In this document: piece after piece, positions 5,042-12,282 of the stretch
How positions within the stretch are numbered: the stretch's first letter is position 1
Layout: each line of letters starts with the position of its first letter
NCBI GenBank assembly: GCA_029259675.1
Contig: JAJDES010000415.1
Coordinates: 1-12,282 of the forward strand
Reading direction: 5' to 3'
Origin: Planctomycetota bacterium
GTDB lineage: Bacteria > Planctomycetota > UBA1135 > GCA-002686595
DNA: 12,282 nt
Notes under the pieces: generated by a model
What the model saw: the letters and a program-made list of their open reading frames with translations, nothing else
What the model was told of the DNA's origin: nothing
Databases searched by the model: none
Translations under genes and position numbers: made by a program

Positions 5042-6256
5042 TCAGTTCAATGGACGGAAGTTGAGCATGGCGCCGGGTTCGGCGGCCTCGCCCGCCGGAA
5101 TCACCGCGAAAGCATCGGCGAGGGATACGCTGAGCACGTCGGCGGAGCCCATCCAAGCCTGCGGGATCAAGCGCGCCCGGCCCAGTTCATCGCGCTCAAT
5201 GCGCACGGGCAGGTTTTGCTGCCGACCGTGGGGCGCCACCGCCGAGCCGCACCAAACGCCCAATTGCAATCGCTCGCGTTGCTCCGCTTGCGGTGCGCCG
5301 GCCATTTTCGCCAGGGCCGGTCGCACAAAAACTTCAAATCCCAAGAGGCTCGAAAGCGGGTTGCCGGGCAGACCGAAGACGGGCTTCTTACCATGCATTC
5401 CAAACCAGATCGGCTTGCCGGGCTTGATGGCAACCTTGTGCAGAATCGGCTCGACGCCCAGAGCTTCAAAGGCCTGACCGACGAGGTCATAGGCGCCCAT
5501 GCTCACACCGCCGGTGGTGATCAAAGCGTCGGAATCCTCCAGGGCCGCAGCGAAGCCGGCCTCCAGCTCGCTCGATTTGTCGGGCAAAACACCGACGCGC
5601 ACGACTTCGTGGCCCCAACGCTCACAGGCCGCCGCCAAAAAAAGTGTGTTGCCTTCGCGAATCTGACCGGGTCCGGGCTTCGTATGGGGTGGTACCAATT
5701 CATCGCCCGTGGTCAGTATCGATAGTCGCAAGCGGCTCAACACCGGCGTCGGATCGAGCCCCACAGCTGCGAGAAGCTGCAAATCCGCTGCGTCCAGTCG
5801 CTTTGGAGCCGCAACAGCCAAACGCCCTTCGGCCAAGATTTCGGCCCTGTGATTCACGTGCTGACCGGTGGCCACGGGCCCCTTCAAGCGCACCTTTTGG
5901 CCATCGCGGGTGGAGCTTTCGACCATGACGACGGTGTCCGTCTGTTCGGGTAGTTCAGCTCCCGTGTAGATGGCAACACAGCTTCCAGGAGGTACAGGTT
6001 CTGAAAAAGGGGCCCCAGCTGCTGATTCCCCTAACACCATGAGTTCGAGCTCTGAATCGCCCTGGCCCTCAAAATCGGATCCGCGCACCGCAAAGCCGTC
6101 CATGGCGCTTTTCTCGAATGGGGGCAGATTCACGTCCGAAATCGCATTTTCCGCCAGTATTCGTCCACCGGCCTGGCGCAGGGCGACGGACTCCCTATGT
6201 GCCGCAGGCTGCATCCGGTCTAAAATTTCCTCAATAGCTTCCGCGGGTGTACGCAT
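5042..6256 (-). CDS. moeA: Molybdopterin molybdenumtransferase MoeA
   Basis: 404 residues. MoeA inserts molybdate into adenylylated molybdopterin in the cytoplasm, the last general step of molybdenum cofactor synthesis. Motifs in order are FEKSAMDGFAVR (about 47-58, with the conserved Asp at 53), IYTGAELPEQTDTVVMVE (96-113), LTTGDELVPP (181-190), ITTGGVSMGAYD (246-257), KVAIKPGKP (274-282) and GLPGNPLSSLLGFE (295-308), then a C-terminal beta domain ending near 404. The length matches the E. coli protein (411). The start at 6256 is chosen because MRTPAEAIEEILDRM is the typical family N-terminus. The frame stays open upstream to 6523, but that stretch does not resemble MoeA. No Shine-Dalgarno site is visible, and a -10-like TACACT stands only seven bases before the ATG, which would fit a leaderless mRNA. 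No other molybdenum cofactor gene is in the window. Confidence 0.96.
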   Translation of the reverse strand: MRTPAEAIEEILDRMQPAAHRESVALRQAGGRILAENAISDVNLPPFEKSAMDGFAVRGSDFEGQGDSELELMVLGESAAGAPFSEPVPPGSCVAIYTGAELPEQTDTVVMVESSTRDGQKVRLKGPVATGQHVNHRAEILAEGRLAVAAPKRLDAADLQLLAAVGLDPTPVLSRLRLSILTTGDELVPPHTKPGPGQIREGNTLFLAAACERWGHEVVRVGVLPDKSSELEAGFAAALEDSDALITTGGVSMGAYDLVGQAFEALGVEPILHKVAIKPGKPIWFGMHGKKPVFGLPGNPLSSLLGFEVFVRPALAKMAGAPQAEQRERLQLGVWCGSAVAPHGRQQNLPVRIERDELGRARLIPQAWMGSADVLSVSLADAFAVIPAGEAAEPGAMLNFRPLN

Positions 6257-6263
6257 GCCGCGC

Positions 6264-6291
6264 AGTGTATCCGTTGCCAGCCCCCCTTCAG
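6264..6291 (-). promoter_or_regulatory. Weak candidate promoter for moeA, possibly leaderless
   Basis: On the minus strand TACACT (6264-6269) lies seven bases before the moeA ATG, with a poor -35 (CTGAAG, 6286-6291) at 16-bp spacing. If used, transcription would start at or next to the A of the ATG. The sequence match alone is modest. Confidence 0.2.
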
Positions 6292-6334
6292 GGCCCAAGT
6301 CCGACGGCAAACGGTTACAAGCAATCCAAACTGG

Positions 6335-6348
6335 GCGCCCGCGGGCGC
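6335..6348. repeat. 14-bp perfect palindrome
   Basis: GCGCCCGCGGGCGC reads the same on both strands. It stands one base before a second inverted repeat (6350-6374) in the divergent intergenic region. High GC raises the chance of such palindromes, but two side by side in a control region are notable. Confidence 0.6.
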
Positions 6349-6349
6349 G

Positions 6350-6374
6350 GATCGACGGATGGCCGCCGTCGATC
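6350..6374. repeat. 9-bp inverted repeat with 7-bp spacer
   Basis: GATCGACGG (6350-6358) and CCGTCGATC (6366-6374) are exact complements around ATGGCCG. The size and spacing suit a dimeric regulator such as a TetR- or MarR-type repressor, though no such gene is in the window. It could equally form an RNA hairpin. Confidence 0.55.
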
Positions 6375-6562
6375 ACCGAGTAGCGAAAACGACTCTCCTC
6401 ATCCCATTGCCCTGGGCGCCACGGCCGCGCCCCACCCCAGAGGTCGCCTTGACCCCCGCCAGCAAAATCACTTCGTACTTCGTCATCGAGCGCATCACCC
6501 CCCCTAGCGAGAGCAACGACCACACTCGCATCGCTTGCTCCGGACGAATTCGCTCCGCTGCG

Positions 6563-8119
6563 ATGAAGCGCTCAAATTCCGGTCGGCCGGCCCTCCCGTT
6601 GGCACTCCTCATGGGCGCGCTGGCGTTCCCGTTGGGTAGCTGCTCGCAATCCGAAGGCGGCAGCTCGGCCAGTGCCGTCGAAGCCAGCTCAACCGGAGCG
6701 CGACCGCGCGAAGCATCCAAGGTGCGCACCCAACCGGTCGAGCAACGCGAGATGACGAGCATCCTCGAAACCACAACGGTGCTCGAAAGCGAGCGAGAGA
6801 TCAGCATCATTCCGCGCGCCGGTGGGATTGTGATCGAATTGCTCGCCGAAGAAGGCGATAGCGTCGAGGCCGGGCAAGTGCTCGCTCGACTGGACAGTCG
6901 CGATCAAAACTTGGCGCTTAAGGACGCGGAAGTGGCTCTGGAAGAAGCCCGCAGCGCCGAGGCCACAGCCGAGTTCGCGGTCCAGGAGGCCCAATCACAA
7001 ATCGAAAACTCACGCCTGGCAGCGGAGCAAGCCGAGCGCGACTACACCCGCGACGAACGCCTGTTCGAGGGCGAAGGCACCGTGAGCGGACTATCGGCTA
7101 AGGCGCTGGAGGCCGGGCGACTCTTGCGGGACCAAGCGGAGCAAGAATACAAGCGCTCGCAACTGGCTTGGAAGCGCTCAAAAATCGAATTGGACAAGGC
7201 GAGTATTTCGGTGGGCCGCGCCGAAGTCGCCCTGGAACGCGCCCGCATCACCCTGGGCTACATGGAAGTCGTCGCTCCCTTTGGCGGAGTGGTAGCTGAA
7301 CGAACAGCGCGCGTGGGCGATTCGGTTTCGACCGCGGAACCGGTCTTCACGCTCACCGATCCGGTCAACTTGCGCGCCGTTTTCTATCGCCCCCAACGCG
7401 AATTGGCGCTGTTCAGTCAAGTAGGCGATGCGGAACGAGAGGACGACGACCTTGGAGTCGACAGCGAAGGTTTGGAAGTCACCGCCACCGCCGAAGCGAT
7501 TCCAGGCACCGTGTTCAACGGGCACATCGTGCGCACGAGTCCGACCATCGATGCGGACTCAGGCTCCTTTCGCGTTACCGCCAAACTCGAAGTCAGCCCA
7601 GGCAACGGGCAACAACTGCTGCCCGGCATGCTGGCGCGACTTCTGATTGTGACCGATCGCCACCCGGGCGCTTTGGTGGTTCCCAAGCGCGCGGTCAGGC
7701 GCGAATCCGACCGCAGCTACATACTTGTGGTGCGCGAAAGATTGGCCCGGCGCATCGATGTTCGCGAGGGCTACAGCGATGACGACTTTGTGGAGATCGT
7801 GGTTGGCCCCGATGTTCAGCTGCAAACCGGTGAACGAGTCATTGTGGTTGGCTCGCGTGAATTGGTGGATGGCAGCGAAGTCGACGACGAAGCCCAATTG
7901 CAGGCCGCACCCGCAAAGCAACTCGAGGCACTGCCCGTCGATTCAAAATCGAAGTCGGAGGCCGCGAACTCAACAGTGATTGCGAATGACCAGCAGCCGA
8001 CGGCCGCTGAAGAAAAGGCGCCCATGGGCGATTCCTCCCAAGGCAACGCTTCGGAATCGACTGCGTCCCAATCGGATTCGGATTCGAATGGTTCAGGCGA
8101 CTCGTCCCAGGGCAACTAG
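6563..8119 (+). CDS. RND efflux periplasmic adaptor (membrane fusion protein), lipoprotein
   Basis: 518 residues of the HlyD/AcrA-type adaptor family, which links an inner-membrane RND pump to an outer-membrane channel in the periplasm. Residues 1-27 form a lipoprotein signal: a basic start, a hydrophobic core and the lipobox LGSC, with Cys27 as the modified residue and Ser at +2. The first lipoyl half lies at about 80-112 (IPRAGGIVIELLAEEGDSV), a coiled-coil hairpin at about 117-232, the second lipoyl half at about 234-267 (VVAPFGGVVAERTARVGDSV), a beta-barrel at about 269-367 and a membrane-proximal domain at about 370-437. The last 80 residues are a low-complexity Ser/Asp/Glu/Gln tail with DSSQGN repeated at 490-495 and 513-518, unusual for the family and making the protein longer than the usual 380-420. 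The start is set by the signal peptide; no Shine-Dalgarno site is seen. It is the first gene of the efflux operon, 15 bp before the RND gene. Confidence 0.93.
   Translation: MKRSNSGRPALPLALLMGALAFPLGSCSQSEGGSSASAVEASSTGARPREASKVRTQPVEQREMTSILETTTVLESEREISIIPRAGGIVIELLAEEGDSVEAGQVLARLDSRDQNLALKDAEVALEEARSAEATAEFAVQEAQSQIENSRLAAEQAERDYTRDERLFEGEGTVSGLSAKALEAGRLLRDQAEQEYKRSQLAWKRSKIELDKASISVGRAEVALERARITLGYMEVVAPFGGVVAERTARVGDSVSTAEPVFTLTDPVNLRAVFYRPQRELALFSQVGDAEREDDDLGVDSEGLEVTATAEAIPGTVFNGHIVRTSPTIDADSGSFRVTAKLEVSPGNGQQLLPGMLARLLIVTDRHPGALVVPKRAVRRESDRSYILVVRERLARRIDVREGYSDDDFVEIVVGPDVQLQTGERVIVVGSRELVDGSEVDDEAQLQAAPAKQLEALPVDSKSKSEAANSTVIANDQQPTAAEEKAPMGDSSQGNASESTASQSDSDSNGSGDSSQGN
8030..8116 (+). 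repeat. Imperfect 18-bp repeat encoding DSSQGN twice
   Basis: The copies at 8030-8047 and 8099-8116 match at 15 of 18 positions and encode the same hexapeptide at each end of the Ser/Asp-rich tail of the adaptor. The second copy is immediately followed by the stop codon. Confidence 0.6.
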
Positions 8120-8134
8120 CGCCCAGCCCCCCAC

Positions 8135-11100
8135 ATGATGAACAGCCCAGCCGAAGCCTCCAATTCCAAGCCCGCGGCGCAACAGCGACTGAGCGGCGGC
8201 CTGGCGATCGTCACCCAAAGGCCGATTGCCATCACGATGTTTGTGGTGGCCATGGCCGTCTTCGGCATCGTCAGCTTTTTTAAGCTGAACGTCGATTTGC
8301 TGCCAGAGATCAGCTATCCGTCGCTGACGGTGCGCACGACGTGGGAGGGTGCCGCTCCCGAAGACATTGAAGAGCGCGTATCCGAGCGCGTGCAAGAAGC
8401 CCTGGGAACCTTGCCCAATTTGGTTCGCAGCACCTCGATCAGTCGAGCGGGAACTTCAGACGTTCTGCTCGATTTCAATTGGGGCACGGCCATGACCTTC
8501 GCCGTGCAGGATGTGCGCGAGAAGCTCGATAGCGTGTTCTTGCCGCGCGACGTCGAGCGCCCCTTGATCCTGCGCTACGACCCCAACTTGGATCCGATCC
8601 TGCGCGTGGGCATGCGCTCCACTCAAACCGCAAGTAGCAATTCAGATTTGATCCACCTGCGGTGGCTGGCGGAGAATCGCATCAAGCGGGAACTTGAAGC
8701 CACCCCCGGCATTGCCGCGGTGCTCGTGCGCGGAGGGCTCGAGGAGGAGATCAAGATCCAAGTCGATCCCTTCAAGTTGGCGGCCCACAACCTCGACCTG
8801 GCGACAGTTGCCAATCGCTTGGCCCAGGAAAACATCAATGCTTCGGGCGGCTCGGTGCGCGAAGGCTCCACGGAATATTTGGTGCGAACTCTCAACGAGT
8901 TCAAAAACATTGAGGAGATAGCCGATCTCGCCATTTTGCGCCGCGGCGATGCCGCCGTGCGTGTGCGCGATGTGGCCCTGGTGGAACGCAACCACGTCAA
9001 GCGCGAAGTCATCAGTCGCTTGGGTGGAGGCGAGATGGTCGAGCTCTCGATCTATCGCGAAGCGGGCGCCAACGTGGTGCAGCTCTCCGAGGAGATCAAA
9101 AAGGCTGTCTTTGGAACGGCCAGCATGCAAGCCACGGCCAAAGAGATCATGGAGCGCGAAGCTTCCGGCGGTGGCGGCGCACGCTTCGACGAACGCAGCG
9201 ACACGGACTTCATCGCCTATAGCTTGCGCAAGGACGCTGAACTCGAGTTGCTCTCCGATCAATCCACGTTTATCCGCGCGGCCGTGGACGATGTGCGCAA
9301 CGCCGCAGTATTCGGGTCGATCCTGGCCATCGCAGTAATCTGGGTTTTCCTGAGGCGACTGTCGGCAACGTTCATCATCGGCCTGGCCATCCCCATTTCC
9401 GTGGTGGTGACGTTCGCGCCGATGCAACTCTTCGGCGTTAGCCTGAACATCATGTCCCTGGGCGGTTTGGCCCTCGGTGTGGGCATGTTGGTCGACAATG
9501 CCATTGTCGTGCTCGAGTCCATTACGCGCTGTCGCGAAGAGGGCGACAGCCTGCAATTTGCAGCCGTGCGGGGCGTGCGCGAAGTGGCCGGGGCCGTTAT
9601 CGCCTCAACCTTGACAACTCTGGCCGTGTTCGCCCCCATCGTTTTCGTGAGCGGCATCGCCGGACAAATTTTCGGCGATCAAGCGCTGACGGTCGTCACG
9701 TCACTGATGGTATCGCTGATCGTGGCGGTGCTCTTCCTGCCGATGCTGGCCTCGCGTCAGTGGTTGGTCGGCCACGACAGTGAGCGCAGTGCTCTGCGCA
9801 AGCCGAGAAAACTCTTGAGCGGCATGCAGTGGCGAATCACAACCTTGATTCCCAACTTGCTGCAATTGGCCTCGCGCTTGTTCCTTTTGGTCACAGGTTT
9901 CCTGGCGCGCGCCTTGGCACTCATTGTCGGGCTTATTTACAAGGCTGCAGCGCTCGTGCTGACGCCGTTTTCGCGCGCCTTTGATCGCTTTTGGCTGTTG
10001 GTGGAGTCTATTTACTCTCGACTGCTCAGCGTTTCCTTAGCCCATCCCCTAATCATCGTTTTGATTGGCCTGGGCCTCCTGGGTGCGGCGGGCAAGCGCG
10101 TATCCAATTTGGGCCTGGAGCTCCTGCCGGAGATCCATCAGGGCGAATTCACGGCCCACGTGACGCTGGACATCGGCAATCCGCTCGAATTCACCGACGA
10201 AAGCCTGAGCGAACTCGACGCGGTGATTCGCCGACTTGAGGGCGTGCGCACCACCGCACTGACCGTCGGCGTTGAGCCCGAAACGCTCACGCGCGACATC
10301 GAAGGTCCGCACACGGCGCGCCTAACTGTGCGGCTTGAGGATGACTATCGAGACCCCTTGAAGGAGGAAGGCGTCGTCGAGGGTGTGCGCACGATTCTCC
10401 ACTCCCATCCCGCCGTCAACGGAGTTGAGATCAGGCGACCGACGCCCTTCGCGCTCGAAGCTCCGATTGCGGTCGAGATCAAGGGGCACAACTTGGAAGA
10501 GATCGAGCGCGTTGCGGACCTCGTATACAAGCGACTGGAAAAGGTGCCCGGCCTGCAGGACCTGCGCAGCTCCATGCGCCCCGGCCACCCTGAAGTGCTC
10601 GTCAGCTTCGATCGCGACAAGATTCTTGAGTACGGCCTCGATTTGGGCGCTGTGGCCAACTTGGTTCGCGATCAAGTGCTTGGGAATGTCAGCACTCGCT
10701 TCAACGAAGGCGAAGAGCGCATCGACGTGCGTGTCATCGGCGACGAAGTGGTGCTCTCCAACCTGAATTCGGTCATGGATCTGGTCGTCAACCCCATGTC
10801 CGAAAAGCCCGTGCCGTTGCGCGCCGTCGCTCGCGATCCGCGCATTGTTCAAGGGCCCGCGGAAATTCGGCGCATCGGCAACACGCGCGGTGTTGTGATT
10901 ACCGCCGAGGGAAGCGGGCTTGATTTGGGCGGTCTGAATACCCGAATCGAGGCGGCCTTGGCGGACTTGAGTACGTCCGATGATGTCATCGTTGAACTCG
11001 GAGGCCAAAAGCGCGAGATGGAAGAGGCGCAAAACAGCATGCGCTTCGCATTGCTGCTGGCCGTTTTCCTGGTTTATGTGGTTATGGCCAGCCAGTTTGA

Positions 11101-11575
11101 ATCACTGCTGCAACCGTTGGTCATTCTCCTAACCGTGCCCCTGGCGGGAGTCGGCGTCATTTTCACGCTCGAAATGCTGGAGATCCCCCTGTCGGTGGTC
11201 GTGTTCATTGGATTGATCATGTTGGCGGGCATCGTCGTGAACAACGCCATCGTGCTCGTCGATCGCATCAATCAAAAACGCGACCAAGGACTAGAGTTGC
11301 TCGATGCGGTGCGCGAAGCCGGTCGAGCTCGACTGCGGCCGATTTTGATGACAACAGCGACCACGGCCCTGGGACTTTTGCCCATGACCGGCTGGCTGGC
11401 GGGCGTTCCTGTCGTGGGCGTGCTCGGTGCCGGTGAAGGCGCCGAAATGCGAGCGCCCATGGCGATTACCGTGATTGCCGGACTACTTGCAGCCACTTTG
11501 TTGACCCTGATTGTGATCCCCACGGTCTACAGCCTTTTGCCTGGTCGCAGAAACCGTCAGGCCTTCGCCCAATGA
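8135..11575 (+). CDS. HAE1-type RND efflux transporter subunit
   Basis: 1146 residues, a full inner-membrane proton-driven RND pump of the AcrB/MdtB type, probably exporting hydrophobic or amphiphilic compounds with the upstream adaptor. TM1 lies at about 32-50, followed by the first periplasmic loop starting DLLPEISYP. TM2-TM6 lie at about 388-538, with GMLVDNAIVVLES (450-462) in TM4, whose Asp454 matches the proton-relay Asp. TM7 is at about 636-653, then the second periplasmic loop. TM8-TM12 lie at about 968-1135, with GIVVNNAIVLVD (1032-1043) in TM10 and GEGAEMRAPMAITVI (1100-1114) before TM12. The Asp-Asn and Asn-Asn pairs in TM4 and TM10 are common in this subgroup and differ from the Asp-Asp/Lys of E. 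coli AcrB. An extra segment between TM6 and TM7 (about 541-630) includes hydrophobic stretches and makes the protein about 100 residues longer than AcrB. Two ATGs (8135, 8138) are possible starts; there is no Shine-Dalgarno site, and coupling to the adaptor gene is likely. Confidence 0.96.
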   Translation: MMNSPAEASNSKPAAQQRLSGGLAIVTQRPIAITMFVVAMAVFGIVSFFKLNVDLLPEISYPSLTVRTTWEGAAPEDIEERVSERVQEALGTLPNLVRSTSISRAGTSDVLLDFNWGTAMTFAVQDVREKLDSVFLPRDVERPLILRYDPNLDPILRVGMRSTQTASSNSDLIHLRWLAENRIKRELEATPGIAAVLVRGGLEEEIKIQVDPFKLAAHNLDLATVANRLAQENINASGGSVREGSTEYLVRTLNEFKNIEEIADLAILRRGDAAVRVRDVALVERNHVKREVISRLGGGEMVELSIYREAGANVVQLSEEIKKAVFGTASMQATAKEIMEREASGGGGARFDERSDTDFIAYSLRKDAELELLSDQSTFIRAAVDDVRNAAVFGSILAIAVIWVFLRRLSATFIIGLAIPISVVVTFAPMQLFGVSLNIMSLGGLALGVGMLVDNAIVVLESITRCREEGDSLQFAAVRGVREVAGAVIASTLTTLAVFAPIVFVSGIAGQIFGDQALTVVTSLMVSLIVAVLFLPMLASRQWLVGHDSERSALRKPRKLLSGMQWRITTLIPNLLQLASRLFLLVTGFLARALALIVGLIYKAAALVLTPFSRAFDRFWLLVESIYSRLLSVSLAHPLIIVLIGLGLLGAAGKRVSNLGLELLPEIHQGEFTAHVTLDIGNPLEFTDESLSELDAVIRRLEGVRTTALTVGVEPETLTRDIEGPHTARLTVRLEDDYRDPLKEEGVVEGVRTILHSHPAVNGVEIRRPTPFALEAPIAVEIKGHNLEEIERVADLVYKRLEKVPGLQDLRSSMRPGHPEVLVSFDRDKILEYGLDLGAVANLVRDQVLGNVSTRFNEGEERIDVRVIGDEVVLSNLNSVMDLVVNPMSEKPVPLRAVARDPRIVQGPAEIRRIGNTRGVVITAEGSGLDLGGLNTRIEAALADLSTSDDVIVELGGQKREMEEAQNSMRFALLLAVFLVYVVMASQFESLLQPLVILLTVPLAGVGVIFTLEMLEIPLSVVVFIGLIMLAGIVVNNAIVLVDRINQKRDQGLELLDAVREAGRARLRPILMTTATTALGLLPMTGWLAGVPVVGVLGAGEGAEMRAPMAITVIAGLLAATLLTLIVIPTVYSLLPGRRNRQAFAQ

Positions 11576-11673
11576 GCGCAAGTAGCGTTCGCAAGCGGGA
11601 TGACAGCGACGGCATCGGCGCCGGCGGTTTCGCGCATTGCATGCACAATCGAACAAGCTTTCCCCGTGTAGCC

Positions 11674-11677
11674 GGAG
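11674..11677 (+). promoter_or_regulatory. Ribosome-binding site of the second RND gene
   Basis: GGAG with seven bases to the ATG at 11685. It supports this start for the downstream RND gene. The 109-bp gap after the first RND gene holds no recognisable gene or terminator, so the two are probably co-transcribed. Confidence 0.6.
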
Positions 11678-11684
11678 CCAAGTC

Positions 11685-12282
11685 ATGAACACCCCCCAAA
11701 AAGAGCCCGACGCCACGCAATCAACCGAGCTTGCGGAAATCCCCAAGCGCGGATTGATTTCGCTCTTGGTCGGCAGGCCGGTTGGGACCTTGGTGTTGTT
11801 CGTGACCTTGATTGTCCTGGGCTTGATCGCCTACCGCGACATACCGTTGCAGTTGATGCCTTCGGGCTTCGCCAGCCCGAGCCTCAACGTTTACATCCCC
11901 CACTCCGACTCCAGTGCGGTTGAAAACGAAGAAAAGGTTGCGCGGCCGATCGAAGAGCAGTTGCGCACTCTTTCCGGCATCGACGAAGTCACCAGCAGGT
12001 CGAATTCAAGTCGCGTTTACATGCGCATTCGCTTCGACCCGCACCTCGATCTGGATTTGGCCAAGGCCGAAGTCCGCGACCGCATCGAACGCGCCAGACC
12101 CCAATTCCCCGCCGGTGTCGATCGCATCTCGATGTGGTCCGAAGATGCCGATCAGGTGCCCTTGGCCTTCATGGGCATTTTGTTTGAGGGCGGATTGGGG
12201 GGGGAAACGGACTACCTGCTCGAGAAAATCGTGACTCCTCGTCTGGAGAGCACCCACGGTGTCAGCAAAGTGGGTATCTGGG
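11685..12282 (+). CDS. Second RND efflux transporter subunit, N-terminal part (runs off the window)
   Basis: 199 codons are visible, with the end outside the window. Translation from the ATG gives a hydrophilic N-terminus (1-28), TM1 at about 30-50 (GRPVGTLVLFVTLIVLGLIAY) and then DIPLQLMPSG, the family's start of the first periplasmic loop. VARPIEEQLRTLSGIDEVTS (85-104) and AEVRDRIERARPQFP (128-142) are typical RND porter-domain motifs; the last residues (TPRLESTHGVSKVGIW) are still in family. It differs clearly from the first RND subunit, so this is not a recent duplication. An 8-G run at 12197-12204 lies within the coding sequence, and the frame stays correct through it. A tandem RND pair with one adaptor recalls MdtB/MdtC. 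Confidence 0.93.
   Translation, partial: MNTPQKEPDATQSTELAEIPKRGLISLLVGRPVGTLVLFVTLIVLGLIAYRDIPLQLMPSGFASPSLNVYIPHSDSSAVENEEKVARPIEEQLRTLSGIDEVTSRSNSSRVYMRIRFDPHLDLDLAKAEVRDRIERARPQFPAGVDRISMWSEDADQVPLAFMGILFEGGLGGETDYLLEKIVTPRLESTHGVSKVGIW

Larger units (their letters stand above)
6257..6562. other. Divergent intergenic region between moeA and the efflux operon
   Basis: 306 bp with no convincing gene, although both flanking reading frames stay open through much of it because of high GC. It contains two adjacent palindromes (6335-6348 and 6350-6374) and a weak -10 for moeA. I could not find a good promoter for the adaptor gene: a TTGACC at 6449-6454 has no matching -10. Control sites for both divergent units must lie here unless the genes are driven from elsewhere. 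Confidence 0.5.

Noticed and set aside
3977..5725. Long plus-strand frames opposite the lnt-like gene and moeA (up to 350 codons)
   Set aside because: They are antisense shadows of well-supported genes. The translations are Arg/Pro/Gln-rich and without domain motifs, a normal result of high GC.
6449..6477. TTGACC as the -35 of the efflux operon promoter
   Set aside because: At 17-bp spacing the -10 would be TTCGTA, and neighbouring options match the consensus at only one or two positions.
6257..6523. N-terminal extension of moeA, part of which (IACNRLPSDLGPEGGLATD) faintly recalls the start of trehalose-phosphate synthases
   Set aside because: Only a few residues fit, no further family motif follows, and the following Met begins a typical MoeA N-terminus. 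This is probably chance in an open GC-rich frame.
6359..6562. N-terminal extension of the adaptor protein to 6359
   Set aside because: The signal peptide and lipobox require the start at 6563, and an extension would bury the signal.

Overview
The window is GC-rich bacterial DNA from an organism with a Gram-negative type envelope: it encodes a rod-shape actin (MreB), an apolipoprotein N-acyltransferase relative, a lipoprotein periplasmic adaptor and two RND transporters. No RNA gene, insertion sequence, CRISPR array or phage gene was seen, so it reads as chromosomal core and envelope sequence. The phylum cannot be fixed by eye. A Planctomycetota-like or other deep-branching Gram-negative lineage is a guess, based on the membrane-anchored coiled-coil protein and the shortage of Shine-Dalgarno sites; only two of the eight genes have a convincing one.

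Left half (1-6256), everything on the minus strand. Read in the direction of transcription, the order is moeA (molybdenum insertion into molybdopterin), an lnt-like gene (lipoprotein N-acylation family), a 436-bp non-coding stretch with a good promoter and a structured leader, a membrane-anchored coiled-coil protein, an 80-residue basic protein with one membrane helix, a clear intrinsic terminator, an mreB leader of about 350 bp with a candidate promoter, and mreB. No mreC is recognisable in the 120 bp after mreB.

Middle (6257-6562): the 306-bp divergent region between moeA and the efflux genes. It holds two adjacent perfect palindromic elements that could be operator or structural sites.

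Right half (6563-12282), everything on the plus strand: an efflux operon. It encodes a lipoprotein membrane-fusion (periplasmic adaptor) protein, a full HAE1-type RND pump subunit 15 bp later, and after 109 bp the first 199 codons of a second, different RND subunit that runs off the window. One adaptor with two RND subunits resembles the MdtABC layout and suggests either a heteromeric pump or two pumps sharing an adaptor. No outer-membrane channel gene is inside the window.

The most unusual points are an Lnt-family protein whose catalytic Cys-Tyr-Glu is replaced by Ser-Met-Ser; a two-gene coiled-coil/small basic membrane protein unit next to mreB that I cannot assign to a named family; a 12-bp tandem duplication at the mreB start, with strong ribosome-binding sequences placed too far upstream; an RND subunit with an extra hydrophobic segment between TM6 and TM7; and paired palindromes in the divergent promoter region.
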